The position numbers were made by a program, and so were the translations under genes. Shown one piece after another: positions 27,409-36,181 of a DNA stretch of 64,000 nucleotides (positions are counted from its first letter, which is position 1; each line of letters starts with the position of its first letter). Source of the stretch: AP-15 sp963747735 (GTDB taxonomy: Bacteria > Pseudomonadota > Alphaproteobacteria > ATCC43930 > CGMCC-115725); assembly GCA_963747735.1 (NCBI GenBank), contig CAVVGE010000016.1:104639-168638 (forward strand), in the 5' to 3' direction. The notes below the pieces were generated by a model. The model was not told the origin of the DNA. It worked only from the letters and a program-made list of their open reading frames with translations, and made no database searches.

Positions 27409-28356
27409 ATGCAGGACCGGCGGCGCGCGACACCCGCCGCGCCGAGTGATGCGCAGCCTCGGCGTCAGCATCTGCGGCGGCGCTGGCCGGTGGTGTGCGC
27501 CGCGTTGCTCGTCGCCTCCTGTCAACGTACCGGCATACTCGATCCGCAAGGGCCGGTGGCTGCGGCGCAGCGGCTGCTGCTGATCAATGCCACCGAGATC
27601 ATGCTCGTGGTCATCGTTCCGGTGATCCTCGCGACCCTGGCTGTCGCCTGGTGGTACCGGGCGTCCAACGCCCGCGCGCAGCGCAGCGAGGGGCTGACCT
27701 ATGAGGGCCGCATCGATTTTGTCGTCTGGTCGATCCCGGCGCTGGTCGTGATCCTCTTGGGCGGCGTCGCCTGGATCAGCTCGCATCAGCTCGATCCGCG
27801 CGCGCCGCTCGCCGCGAACGCCAAGCCCATCGAGGTCGACGTCGTCTCGCTCGATTGGAAATGGCTGTTCATCTATCCCGGTCAGGGCATTGCCGCGGTC
27901 AATCAGCTGGTCGTTCCGGCGGGAGCACCGGTCAACTTTCGCCTGACCTCGGCAACGGTGATGAATTCGTTTTTCGTGCCGCAGCTCGGGAGCCAGATTT
28001 ACACGATGCCGGGGATGACCACGCAGGTGAACCTGTTGGCCGACAAGCCCGGCGAATATCCGGGGTTTTCCGCCAATTTCAGCGGCGACGGCTTTGCCGA
28101 TATGCGCTTCACGGTCAAGGCGGTCCCGGCCGGCGATTTCGACGGCTGGGTCGCGCAGGTGCGCGCCGCCGGATCGGCGCTGGACGATTCCAGCTATGCG
28201 GCGCTGGCAAAGCCGAGCCAGGCGGTGCCGCCGCGAACCTATCGCGCCGTCGCACCCAAGCTCTTCGAGCGCATCATCGATCAGACGGGATCGACACCGG
28301 GAAAGGCCCATGCCAGCGCCGGCCCGGTCCCGGCGGCGCCGCGGACGGGAGGCTGA
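27409..28356 (+). CDS. cyoA: Cytochrome bo3 ubiquinol oxidase subunit II
   Basis: 315 residues. A lipoprotein signal ends LLVASC near residue 35. Two membrane helices follow (IMLVVIVPVILATLAVAWWY and FVVWSIPALVVILLGGVAWI), then a cupredoxin domain with LDWKWLFIYPGQGIAAVNQL and MNSFFVPQLGSQIYTMPGM. The CuA ligand set C-x3-C of cytochrome c oxidases is absent, so this is a quinol oxidase. GGAGG lies about six bases before ATG 27409. First of cyoABCD; cyoB starts one base after its stop. Confidence 0.93.
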   Translation: MQDRRRATPAAPSDAQPRRQHLRRRWPVVCAALLVASCQRTGILDPQGPVAAAQRLLLINATEIMLVVIVPVILATLAVAWWYRASNARAQRSEGLTYEGRIDFVVWSIPALVVILLGGVAWISSHQLDPRAPLAANAKPIEVDVVSLDWKWLFIYPGQGIAAVNQLVVPAGAPVNFRLTSATVMNSFFVPQLGSQIYTMPGMTTQVNLLADKPGEYPGFSANFSGDGFADMRFTVKAVPAGDFDGWVAQVRAAGSALDDSSYAALAKPSQAVPPRTYRAVAPKLFERIIDQTGSTPGKAHASAGPVPAAPRTGG

Positions 28357-28357
28357 C

Positions 28358-30329
28358 ATGCAGGGTAGGCTGAGCTGGTCGGCGATCCCGCTCAACCAGC
28401 CGCTGCCGCTCTATGCGATGGGGGTGGTCGGCATCGTCATTCTGGTCGTGCTCGGCATCGTCGCCAAGAAAGGCTGGTGGCCCTATCTGTGGCGCGAGTG
28501 GCTGACCAGCGTCGACCACAAGCGGATCGGCGTCATGTATGTGATCCTGGCGCTGGTCATGCTGCTGCGCGGCTTTAGCGACGCGATCATGATGCGCTCG
28601 CAGCAGGCGGTCGCCATCGGCGGCGCGCAAGGATACCTGCCGCCCGATCACTACGATCAGATTTTTTCGTCGCACGGCACGATCATGATCTTTTTCGTGG
28701 CGATGCCGTTCCTGATCGGGCTGATGAACTTTGTCGTGCCGCTGCAGCTCGGCGTGCGTGACGTCGCCTTTCCGGTGCTCAACTCGGTCAGCTTTTGGCT
28801 CACCGCGTCGGGCGCGCTCCTGATCAACGCCTCGCTCGTCATCGGCAGCTTCGCGCGTACCGGCTGGATGGGGTATCCGCCGCTTTCGGAGCTCGCCTTT
28901 TCGCCCGACGAGGGGGTGGATTATTACCTTTGGCTGCTGCAGATCTCGGGCATCGGCAGCCTGTTCGCCGGCATCAACATGGTCACCACCATCCTCAAAT
29001 TGCGCGCTCCCGGAATGACCTATTTCCGCATGCCGATATTCTGCTGGAGCGCTTTGACCTCGAGCATATTGATTGTCGTCGCCTTTCCGATTCTGACCGC
29101 GACCTTCGCGATGCTGCTGCTGGACCGGTATGTCGGCATGCACTTTTTCACCAACACCGCCGGCGGCAACCTGATGATGTACGTCAACCTCTTTTGGGCG
29201 TGGGGCCACCCGGAGGTCTACATCCTGATCTTGCCGGCGTTCGGCATCTTCTCGGAAGTGATCGCCACCTTTTCCGGCAAGCCGCTCTTTAGCTACTACT
29301 CGATGGTCTTCGCTTTGCTGGCGATCTGTGTGCTGTCCTTTATGGTGTGGCTGCACCACTTCTTCACGATGGGGGCAAGCGCCGACGTCAACGCTTTCTT
29401 CGGCATCATGTCGATGATCATCGGGGTGCCGACCGGGGTCAAAGTCTTCAACTGGCTGTTCACCCTGTTCCGTGGCCGGGTCGTGTTCCGAACGCCCGTC
29501 CTGTTTTCGATCGGCTTTATGGTCACGTTTGTCATCGGCGGCATGACCGGTGTCCTGCTCGCGGTCCCGCCGGTAGATTTTGTGCTGCACAACAGTGTCT
29601 TTTTGGTCGCCCATTTTCACAACGTCATTATCGGCGGCGTGATTTTCGGCGTATTGGCCGGCTATAACTACTGGTTTCCGAAGGCGTTCGGCTTCACCCT
29701 CGACGAGAACTGGGGCAAGGCCAGCTTCTGGTGCTGGCTCGTCGGGTTCTATCTCGCCTTCGGGCCGCTCTATGTCCTCGGGCTGATGGGCATGACGCGG
29801 CGTCTCCAGCACATCGCCGACCCGAGCTGGCGGCCGTTGCTGTTGGTCGCGGAGCTCGGCGCCATCGTCATTTTTCTCGGCATCCTGTGCCAGATAGTCC
29901 AGCTTTATGTCAGCATCCGCGACCGCGCGAGCCGGCGCGACCTGACCGGCGACCCGTGGAATGGCCGGACCTTGGAATGGTCGACCTCGTCGCCGCCGCC
30001 CGCCTACAATTTTGCGGTCTTGCCCCGGGCCGAGACGATCGACGCCTTTTGGCAGATGAAGCGGCAAGGCTGGCCCGCGGCCGAGCCGGCCTATGAGCCG
30101 ATCGAGATGCCGCGCAACACCCCGATCGGCTTTATCATCGCCTTCTTTGCGGTCATGACCGGCTTTTCGCTGATCTGGTACATCTGGTGGGCCGCGGTCA
30201 TCGGCCTTGCTCGCGATCCTGGTCACGGTCCTGGTGTTCGGCTGGAGCGAGGACCGCGAGCGCGAAATCCCGGCCGACGAGATGGCGCGGCTGGAGCGGG
30301 CGCGCCTCGGCCTCGGGCACCCGGCATGA
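28358..30329 (+). CDS. cyoB: Cytochrome bo3 ubiquinol oxidase subunit I (frameshift near the 3' end)
   Basis: About 657 residues. Haem-copper motifs are present: SSHGTIMIFFVAMPF with the low-spin haem His, WAWGHPEVYILILPAFG with the CuB His and cross-linked Tyr, HHFFTMG and VAHFHNVIIGG. The main frame runs without stop into cyoC. The true end 'LLAILVTVLVFGW' then 'SEDREREIPADEMARLERAR' lies in the next frame, ending at TGA 30327-30329. That TGA overlaps the cyoC ATG as ATGA, so one base is probably missing near 30207. An indel in a respiratory core gene suggests consensus error rather than decay. Confidence 0.93.
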
Positions 30330-30952
30330 CGATCGCGACGATCGAGGCGGTCGACACCGAGCTGGTGCGCGGTCGGGGCGGCGGCGGACCGGCCCCGACC
30401 CGGACCGTCGTCGCCTACGGCTTCTGGATCTTTATCCTCAGCGACATCACGATGTTCTCCGGCCTGTTCGCCGCTTATGCGGTGCTGTCGGGCCGGACCG
30501 CCGGCGGACCCACCGGGGCCGAGCTCTTTAATCTTCGCCATGTCTTTATCGAGACGATGTGCCTCTTGCTGTCGAGCTATACCTGCGGGCTCGGGGCGTT
30601 GTCGGCCGAACGGCGGCAGAGGGCGCGCTTTCTGGTTTTCGCCGCATTCACCTTTGCGCTCGGGGCGGCCTTTCTCTTCGTCGAAATCACCGAATTCGCC
30701 GGCATGGTCCGTCAGGGCGCCGGGCCGTCGCGCAGCGCCTTTTTATCGGCCTTCTTCACCCTTGTCGGGATGCACGGCGCGCATGTGACGAGCGGCCTTC
30801 TCTGGCTCCTCTACATGGTGGCGCAAGTCGTTGCCAAAGGGCTGCGGCCGAACGTCCTGCGCCGCCTGTTGTGCTTCAGCCTGTTCTGGCACGCGCTCGA
30901 CATCATCTGGATCGGGGTGATCACGGTGGTCTACTTGATGGGAGCCCGCTGA
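30326..30952 (+). CDS. cyoC: Cytochrome bo3 ubiquinol oxidase subunit III
   Basis: 208 residues with five membrane helices (VVAYGFWIFILSDITMFSGL, FIETMCLLLSSYTCGLGAL, VFAAFTFALGAAFLFVEI, SGLLWLLYMVAQVV, FWHALDIIWIGVITVVYL). ITEFAGMVRQGAGPSRSAFL and GMHGAHVTSGLLW are subunit III signatures. ATG at 30326 follows from the ATGA overlap with the reconstructed cyoB end. The stop overlaps the cyoD ATG as TGATG. Confidence 0.93.
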   Translation: MTIATIEAVDTELVRGRGGGGPAPTRTVVAYGFWIFILSDITMFSGLFAAYAVLSGRTAGGPTGAELFNLRHVFIETMCLLLSSYTCGLGALSAERRQRARFLVFAAFTFALGAAFLFVEITEFAGMVRQGAGPSRSAFLSAFFTLVGMHGAHVTSGLLWLLYMVAQVVAKGLRPNVLRRLLCFSLFWHALDIIWIGVITVVYLMGAR

Positions 30953-31311
30953 TGCAGGGCATCGATCCTCCTTACGACCGCACACCCGGGGTCGAGCAAG
31001 GCGAGACCACAGCCAATTTCCTGTCCTACACGGTCGGGCTCGGCTTCGCCATTCTGCTGACGATCGCTTCTTTTGTCGTCGCGCAAACGGATTTGCTGTG
31101 GCCCCCGGGCGTGCCGGTGGGCCTCATCGTCCTCGCCTTTGCCCAGATCGGCATCCACCTCGTCTTTTTTCTGCATCTCGGCACCGGGCCCGACCATACC
31201 AACAACATCCTGGCGCTGGCCTTTGGCCTGCTGGTCGTCTTTCTCGTGATCGCCGGCTCGTGCTGGATCATGGCCAATTTGAACGCCAACATGATGCCGA
31301 TGCCGCACTAA
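30952..31311 (+). CDS. cyoD: Cytochrome bo3 ubiquinol oxidase subunit IV
   Basis: 119 residues, three membrane helices (LSYTVGLGFAILLTIASFVV, LIVLAFAQIGIHLVFFLHLG, ILALAFGLLVVFLVIAGSCW). The segment FAQIGIHLVFFLHLGTGPDH is the CyoD signature. Overlaps cyoC as TGATG; last gene of the operon. It is an assembly subunit of the complex. Confidence 0.92.
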   Translation: MQGIDPPYDRTPGVEQGETTANFLSYTVGLGFAILLTIASFVVAQTDLLWPPGVPVGLIVLAFAQIGIHLVFFLHLGTGPDHTNNILALAFGLLVVFLVIAGSCWIMANLNANMMPMPH

Positions 31312-31532
31312 TCCGTTGCGTAAGGCGCCGCCGGTTCGCCCGCTCGGACTTGCCGCCAGAGCCGGGCTGGCGCGGCACCAGCAGGTCGTTCGAACCCAGG
31401 CTGAATCGCCCGCCAGCGATTTTGCTTTTACCCTATGAGGGGATGATCCTAAACGGGGGAGGATTGTTTGACGGCGATCGTCGCGACCTTGCAGGTGAGC
31501 TCCATAAAACCCATCGAGGCGAACGCCGTACC

Positions 31533-32900
31533 ATGACACCGTGCACTGCGACGGTGTCGGCCGCTGCTATTGCGCTGGCTGCCGTGATCGCGCCCGCTTG
31601 GGCGGGCCAGGACGCATTGCCGATCGATACCGCGATTACCGGGCCGGTGCTCAAATTCGATTGGCCGGCGGTCGAGATCGGCACGGCCACTTACGAGGCC
31701 GGGCCGACGGGCGTCACCGTGATCCGCTTTCCGCAGCGCGCGGTCGCCGCCATCGATGTCCGTGGCGGCTCGCCCGGCACTTACGACACCGATACGCTGC
31801 GCCTCGGCTATCAACGTAAACGGCTCGATGCGGTCGTATTTGCCGGCGGCTCCGCCTATGGCCTCGAGGCAATTGCCGGGGTTGAGACGGGGCTCAAGGA
31901 CGACGGCGAGCGCAGCGGCGAAAATATCGCCGGTGTCACCGGGGCGATCATCTACGACTTTCTCGGCCATCGACTAAACGAGATCTATCCGGACAAGCAA
32001 CTCGGGCAGGCTGCACTGCACGCGGTTCGGCCGGGGGTCTTTCCGCTCGGCGCGCAAGGGGCGGGCCGCATGGCGATGCAAGGCTCTTTTTTCGGGTGCG
32101 GCGCGCACTCAGGCGAGGGTGCGGCGTTCCGCCAGGTCGGTGAAACGAAGGTCGCGGCCTTTGTCGTCGTCAATGCGTATGGCAGCATCACAGATCGTGA
32201 CGGCAATATCGTCCGCTGCCACCCGGCGCCGAACTGGGGCAAGCTCACGAAGATCACGGAATTGCTCGCCCATCTGCCCGAGAGCCATGGCGGCGATTGG
32301 GCGCCCCCGGCCTCGCCAACCGGGCGCAATACGACGGTCAGCCTGGTCGTCACGAACCGGCAGTTGGGGTGGTTCGCGCTGAAGCGACTGGCGATGCAAG
32401 TTCACGCCTCGATGGCGCGGGCGATCCAACCGTTCTCGACCTTCAACGACGGCGACACGCTGTTTGCGGTCTCGACCGGAGAAATCGCCGGCGCAACCCC
32501 CGGCCTGATCGATCTCGACACGATCGCCGGCGAGACCATGTGGGACGCGATTCTCGCCAGCGTGCCCAAAGAGTCGACCTTCACGCCCCCGGCAATCCCG
32601 ATCGCGGTGGTGCCCTCGACGCTGGCCGGGTACGCGGGGAACTACCGGTTCGGCCCGCATGCGGTGATCACGGTCGGGGACGCGGACGGCAAGTTGTCCG
32701 CGACCCTATGGGGCGTCACTTTCTTCGACCTGCGCAAGGATCAGAAAACGATCCTCTTGCCGCTCTCTAATACCGACTTCTATTGCAATGGGCGCTACCA
32801 CACCCGCGTCTCGTTCGCCGTCGACTTGAGCGGCAAGGCCACCGGCGCCATCGTCAATTCGGGACGATGGCAGGAAATGGGTGAACGCGCGTCCGATTGA
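31533..32900 (+). CDS. P1-family peptidase (DmpA/BapA-like, Ntn fold), exported
   Basis: 455 residues with a Sec-type signal (SAAAIALAAVIAPAWA, then GQD). The DmpA hallmarks are DVRGGSPGTYDTDTLRLGYQ, FAGGSAYGLEAIAGVETGL and the self-processing site GRNTTVSLVVTNRQL, whose Thr becomes the N-terminal nucleophile after autocleavage. Family members are aminopeptidases or beta-peptidases. The C-terminal 100 residues (YAGNYRFGPHAVITVGDADG) resemble a beta-rich lipocalin-like tail seen after serine hydrolases and are unusual for P1 peptidases. ATG at 31533 gives the best signal peptide; an earlier ATG at 31443 also exists. Monocistronic by spacing. Confidence 0.8.
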   Translation: MTPCTATVSAAAIALAAVIAPAWAGQDALPIDTAITGPVLKFDWPAVEIGTATYEAGPTGVTVIRFPQRAVAAIDVRGGSPGTYDTDTLRLGYQRKRLDAVVFAGGSAYGLEAIAGVETGLKDDGERSGENIAGVTGAIIYDFLGHRLNEIYPDKQLGQAALHAVRPGVFPLGAQGAGRMAMQGSFFGCGAHSGEGAAFRQVGETKVAAFVVVNAYGSITDRDGNIVRCHPAPNWGKLTKITELLAHLPESHGGDWAPPASPTGRNTTVSLVVTNRQLGWFALKRLAMQVHASMARAIQPFSTFNDGDTLFAVSTGEIAGATPGLIDLDTIAGETMWDAILASVPKESTFTPPAIPIAVVPSTLAGYAGNYRFGPHAVITVGDADGKLSATLWGVTFFDLRKDQKTILLPLSNTDFYCNGRYHTRVSFAVDLSGKATGAIVNSGRWQEMGERASD

Positions 32901-32948
32901 AGAAATCGGGATCGATGCAATCCGCCTCATAATACACCGGGTTATCAC

Positions 32949-33083
32949 ATGGAGAAACCGCCCGGTCAGTGGACATTGCCGGTCATTTTGACAGCGCAGC
33001 GGCGCAAAGATCGCGGCACCAGCGACGGGAGATTGGTCGTCGACAAGCCCGCTCCCGATGACGAAAGGTTCAAACGGCTTTAG
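32949..33083 (+). CDS. Possible small protein, 44 residues
   Basis: Frame MEKPPGQWTLPVILTAQRRK, then DRGTSDGRLVVDKPAPDDER and FKRL, basic and without a membrane segment. It fills the gap between the P1 peptidase and the convergent luciferase-like gene and ends six bases before that gene's stop. No family recognised and no strong ribosome site, so it may be chance. Confidence 0.25.
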   Translation: MEKPPGQWTLPVILTAQRRKDRGTSDGRLVVDKPAPDDERFKRL

Positions 33084-33088
33084 ACAGG

Positions 33089-34331
33089 CTATTCCGCGGC
33101 CTGCGGCAATTCCTTGAGGTCGGTCGAGTATTTGAGATGCACCGGGGCGTCGGTCTCGAACGGGTCGGAGAGGCCCAGCTCCTTGCCGATCTCGCGCATC
33201 GCCGGCATCACCTCCTGGCCCAGGAGGCGGATGCAGGTCTTCGCATCCTCGTTCGAGACCGTGCCGTCATTGCCCCAGATGCCGTAGATGCTGGGGCGGG
33301 TCTCCTCGAGCACGCGGCGCAATTTCGGGATGACCGTTTTCGGCGTGCCAAAGAAGACGCGCCCGTCGGCGACCTGCTGCTCGAAGGTCGGCCGGCCGCG
33401 CGGGTTTTCCGCCCGCCCGACCGCGAACTCGACAAAGTTGCGGCGCAACGTCGGCGAGAAATAGCCAGCCGGGTTCGCCCACACCGGATGGGCCAAGGCC
33501 GGTGAACTCGCCCTGCATCCACAGAAACTGGCGCGCGTTCTTCTCCGCCTTTTCCTCGCTGTCGGAGACGTGCACCTGCTGCAGGTAGCCGCGGTTCTGC
33601 GGCCCCGCCTCGTAGCCCGTCTCGAGGGCAACCTTGTCGTACACTTCCCAGATCTTCTTGGTCGCCTCGATCGAGGTGTTGAGCGCGATATAGGGATAGC
33701 GCTGCCTGGCCGCCCAGACGATCGTCTCCTGGCTCAAGACGCCCGGGATCCAGACGCGCGGATAGGGCTTTTGCAACGGCACCGCCCACGGGTTGACGAC
33801 GCGGTGCTGGTAGTGCGTGCCTTCCCAGCGGAACGGGCCCTGCCTGGTCCAGGCGGCGACGACGAGGTCGTGCGCCTCCTCGAAGCGCTCGCGGTTGAAG
33901 GCCGGGTTGACCCCGTTCGCCAATTGCTCCTGGCCGCCGCCCCTGACAAAGCCGGAGACGAGGCGGCCCTTCGAGATCATGTCGATCATCGCCAATTCTT
34001 CGGCGAGCCGCACCGGGTTCTCCGCCAAAGGCAGCGGGTTGCCGAGCAGCACGATCTTGGCCTTTTTGGTCACGGCGGCGAGGATCGCGGCAAAGATGTT
34101 GCATTTCGCCTGCATGCAGAACGGCGCGTTGTGGTGCTCGTTCAGCATAAAGCCTTCGACGCCCATCTCCTCGGCATAAATGTAATGTTCGAGATATTCG
34201 TTATAGAGGCGGCTGCCGGCAACCGGATCGAAATGTTTGTTCGAGAACATCAGCGCGGTATGGCCGGCCTCAAGCCCGATATCGGCGGGATAGGCGGACA
34301 TCGGCTGCTCGGTGAAATACATCACATGCAT
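33089..34331 (-). CDS. LLM-class flavin-dependent oxidoreductase (frameshifted)
   Basis: About 414 residues in two frames joined near 33497. Part one: MHVMYFTEQPMSAYPADIGL, EEMGVEGFMLNEHHNAPFCM, AKIVLLGNPLPLAENPVRLA and GRLVSGFVRGGGQEQ, a complete luciferase barrel core. Part two: HPVWANPAGYFSPTLRRNFV, FFGTPKTVIPKLRRVLEETR. AGGAGG lies eight to nine bases before ATG 34331. One base indel separates GEFTGLG from AHPVWANP. The alpha/beta hydrolase gene ends 77 bases upstream on the same strand, and this oxygenase plus hydrolase pairing is typical of Baeyer-Villiger-like or hydroxylation plus C-C/ester cleavage routes. Substrate unknown. Confidence 0.8.
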
Positions 34332-34360
34332 CGTCTCTTCCTCCTCGCCGGCGCCCCGTG

Positions 34361-34412
34361 GCACCAAGTTTTTGGGCACCAAGTTTTGGGCGCCAAGTTT
34401 TTGGGCGCCTAA
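34361..34412. repeat. Short tandem repeat between two co-directional genes
   Basis: About three and a half copies of a 14-15 base unit close to CACCAAGTTTTTGGG, with first bases alternating CACC and CGCC and one copy one T shorter. It runs from just after the hydrolase stop toward the luciferase-like gene's ribosome site. It is the only A/T-run-rich stretch in this pair and could set intercistronic distance by slippage. Confidence 0.7.
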
Positions 34413-35197
34413 TTTTCCTCGATAAAGCCGGTGACGAGACGGGCGAGCGCGTCGGGCATCTCCATATCGACGCAATGGCCCGCACCGCGCACGATCTCGA
34501 ACCGCGCCTTGGGCAGCGATCTCGCATAAAGCTCGCCGGCGCTCCGCGGCACCACCTTGTCGTGCTCGCCCCACACGACGAGCGACGGCGCCCGCACCCC
34601 GCCCAGCAAATGCGGCAGGCTCTGGCTGTACATATAGGGCTTCCAGGCGATGCGGAAGCTCATCTCGCGGCACAGGTCCCAATCGACCAGCTGGTCGGTC
34701 GTGACCTCGCCATAGATGCGGGCGAACGCCGCCGGATCGTGAAACCCGGCCTGGGCATAGTCGATATAGCTGATGATCGCCTGGTCGAGGATGTCGCCTT
34801 CGGGCGGCTTCACCCCCATCGCACCCACCAGCACCAGCCGGTGAAAATCGCGCGGCGCCAACGCCGCCATCTCGGCCGCGACCCAGCCGCCAAAGCCGAG
34901 CCCGACAAGTGCCGCGCGCTCGACCCCGATTTCGGCCAGGAGCCACTGGTAGAGCGCCGCCAGATCGCGCGGGTGGCGCAGCCAGGTCGCCCGTTCGGCC
35001 TTGCTGCCATATCCCGGATGGGTCGGCACCAGCACATCGAAGCGGGCGGCGAGCGCGTCGTAGAACGACAGCCGGTCGGGTGTGCCGATGTCGTGATGCA
35101 GCACCAGAACGGCGCGGCCGCTGCCGGCGCGGGCGAGCTGCAATTTGACCCCTGCCAGCGCGATTTCGCTGTTCGTCCAGCCGCTGCCCGTCGCCAT
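34409..35197 (-). CDS. Alpha/beta hydrolase
   Basis: 262 residues. VLVLHHDIGTPDRLSFYDAL is the oxyanion-hole region, GLGFGGWVAAEMAAL the nucleophile elbow, VVWGEHDKVVP the acid and GAGHCVDMEMP the catalytic His. The elbow reads G-F-G-G, so the usual Ser nucleophile (GxSxG) is replaced by Phe. That would abolish ordinary hydrolase chemistry unless the fold is used for cofactor-free dioxygenation or C-C bond cleavage. ATG at 35197 has GGAGAGG six bases before it; in-frame codons upstream lack similarity. Upstream partner of the luciferase-like gene. Confidence 0.8.
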   Translation of the reverse strand: MATGSGWTNSEIALAGVKLQLARAGSGRAVLVLHHDIGTPDRLSFYDALAARFDVLVPTHPGYGSKAERATWLRHPRDLAALYQWLLAEIGVERAALVGLGFGGWVAAEMAALAPRDFHRLVLVGAMGVKPPEGDILDQAIISYIDYAQAGFHDPAAFARIYGEVTTDQLVDWDLCREMSFRIAWKPYMYSQSLPHLLGGVRAPSLVVWGEHDKVVPRSAGELYARSLPKARFEIVRGAGHCVDMEMPDALARLVTGFIEEN

Positions 35198-35365
35198 CGT
35201 CAGCCTCTCCGTCCATCCCGACCCTTGCAGCCTAGCCCCGCCCCGACAAGAGCCGCAACCGGCCGTTTGGTCATTGCAGGGTTGCGAGTTGATAAGCACC
35301 CGAGATTATCAGCCTAGCTACTAAATCGCAAAACCTACCAACTCGCAAAACATGGAGCAAACATC

Positions 35366-35692
35366 ATGCTGGTCGTCACCACCGAGACCGTCGCCGGCCA
35401 CCGGGTCAGCGAAATCAAGGGCCAATGCTTTGGCGTCGTCGTGCGCAGCCGCGGGCTCGGCGGCAATATCATGGCCGGGCTGCGCTCGATCGTCGGCGGC
35501 GAGATCCACGAATACACCCAGCTGCTCGAAGAGGCGCGCCGGCACGCGATCGACCGGCTTGTCGAAAACGCCACGGTGATGGGCGCCAACGCGATCCTGA
35601 TGATGCGTTTCGACTCGGCCGAGATCGGCCAGACGATGAGCGAAATCGTCGCCTACGGCACCGCGGCAGTGATCGAGCCCGCGGCGGGCTGA
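35366..35692 (+). CDS. YbjQ/UPF0145 family protein
   Basis: 108 residues. MLVVTTETVAGHRVSEIKGQ, then GVVVRSRGLGGNIMAGLRSI and NAILMMRFDSAEIG are the YbjQ pentamer signatures. The function is not established; metal binding has been proposed for the family. AGCAAACATC precedes the ATG with only a weak ribosome site. A small membrane protein gene begins eight bases after the stop. Confidence 0.88.
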   Translation: MLVVTTETVAGHRVSEIKGQCFGVVVRSRGLGGNIMAGLRSIVGGEIHEYTQLLEEARRHAIDRLVENATVMGANAILMMRFDSAEIGQTMSEIVAYGTAAVIEPAAG

Positions 35693-35700
35693 GCCCCGCT

Positions 35701-35989
35701 ATGCTGCGGGCGGCGCTGCGTCATTGTCGGGATCGGCCTGATCGGCGCTGCGGCCGGGGCGGCGCTCGCCGGCTGCGGTCTCGGCGCCCTGCTGCGCCTC
35801 GGTCTCCCCGGCCTCATCCTGGTCGCCGCCCTCTTCGTCGAGCGCTGGCGCTATCGGCGGCTCGGCGCGTCCGACCCCGGCCCCGGTTGGACCGCGACCG
35901 GCGAGCGCTTTATCGATCCCGAAACCGGCCGGCTCGTCGAAGTCTACTGGCGCCCCAAAACCGGCGAACGCCACTACGGGGTTTCGTAA
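35701..35989 (+). CDS. Small conserved membrane protein (start frameshifted)
   Basis: About 95 residues. ATG at 35701 reads MLRAALR, then the frame breaks and the convincing protein continues one base on: VIVGIGLIGAAAGAALAGCG and LGLPGLILVAALFVERWRYR (two hydrophobic segments), then ERFIDPETGRLVEVYWRPKT and GERHYGVS. The ending DPETG..VEVYW.P.TGERHY is a recurring motif of small alphaproteobacterial hypotheticals. Either one base indel near 35719 or a non-standard start. Likely co-transcribed with the YbjQ gene. Confidence 0.5.
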
Positions 35990-36067
35990 AGACGCGCAAA
36001 ATCGCGATCGTGCATCCTTGAGCGCGCCGCTGGCACTGCCGCCCCAACCGCGTATCCTCCCGCCCGG

Positions 36068-36144
36068 GTCCCCGTAGCTCAGCCGGATAGAGCAACAGTT
36101 TCCTAAACTGTGGGTCGCGTGTTCGAGTCACGCCGGGGACGCCA
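36068..36144 (+). tRNA. tRNA-Arg (CCT)
   Basis: 77 nt with encoded CCA. Begins GTCCCCGTAGCTCAGCCGGA; the acceptor stem GTCCCCG pairs with CGGGGAC; the anticodon loop TTCCTAA gives CCT; the T-arm is GTTCGAGTCAC. A run of six T follows and can act as its terminator. tRNA genes are common integration sites, and the DNA to the right is accessory in character. Confidence 0.96.
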
Positions 36145-36181
36145 TTTTTTCGGAATTCGGGCGCAAATGGGACCAATCCCC

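Noticed and set aside
28274..30541. 755-residue minus-strand frame over cyoB
   Set aside because: Charged, low-complexity antisense translation of the oxidase gene; cyoB motifs prove the plus strand.
27409..31311. aa3/caa3-type cytochrome c oxidase
   Set aside because: Subunit II has a lipobox but no CuA cysteine pair; the four-gene order and subunit IV point to bo3 quinol oxidase.
33267..35216. A 649-residue hydrolase-luciferase fusion
   Set aside because: The hydrolase half is in a different frame from its catalytic motifs; two separate genes with their own ribosome sites explain the region better.
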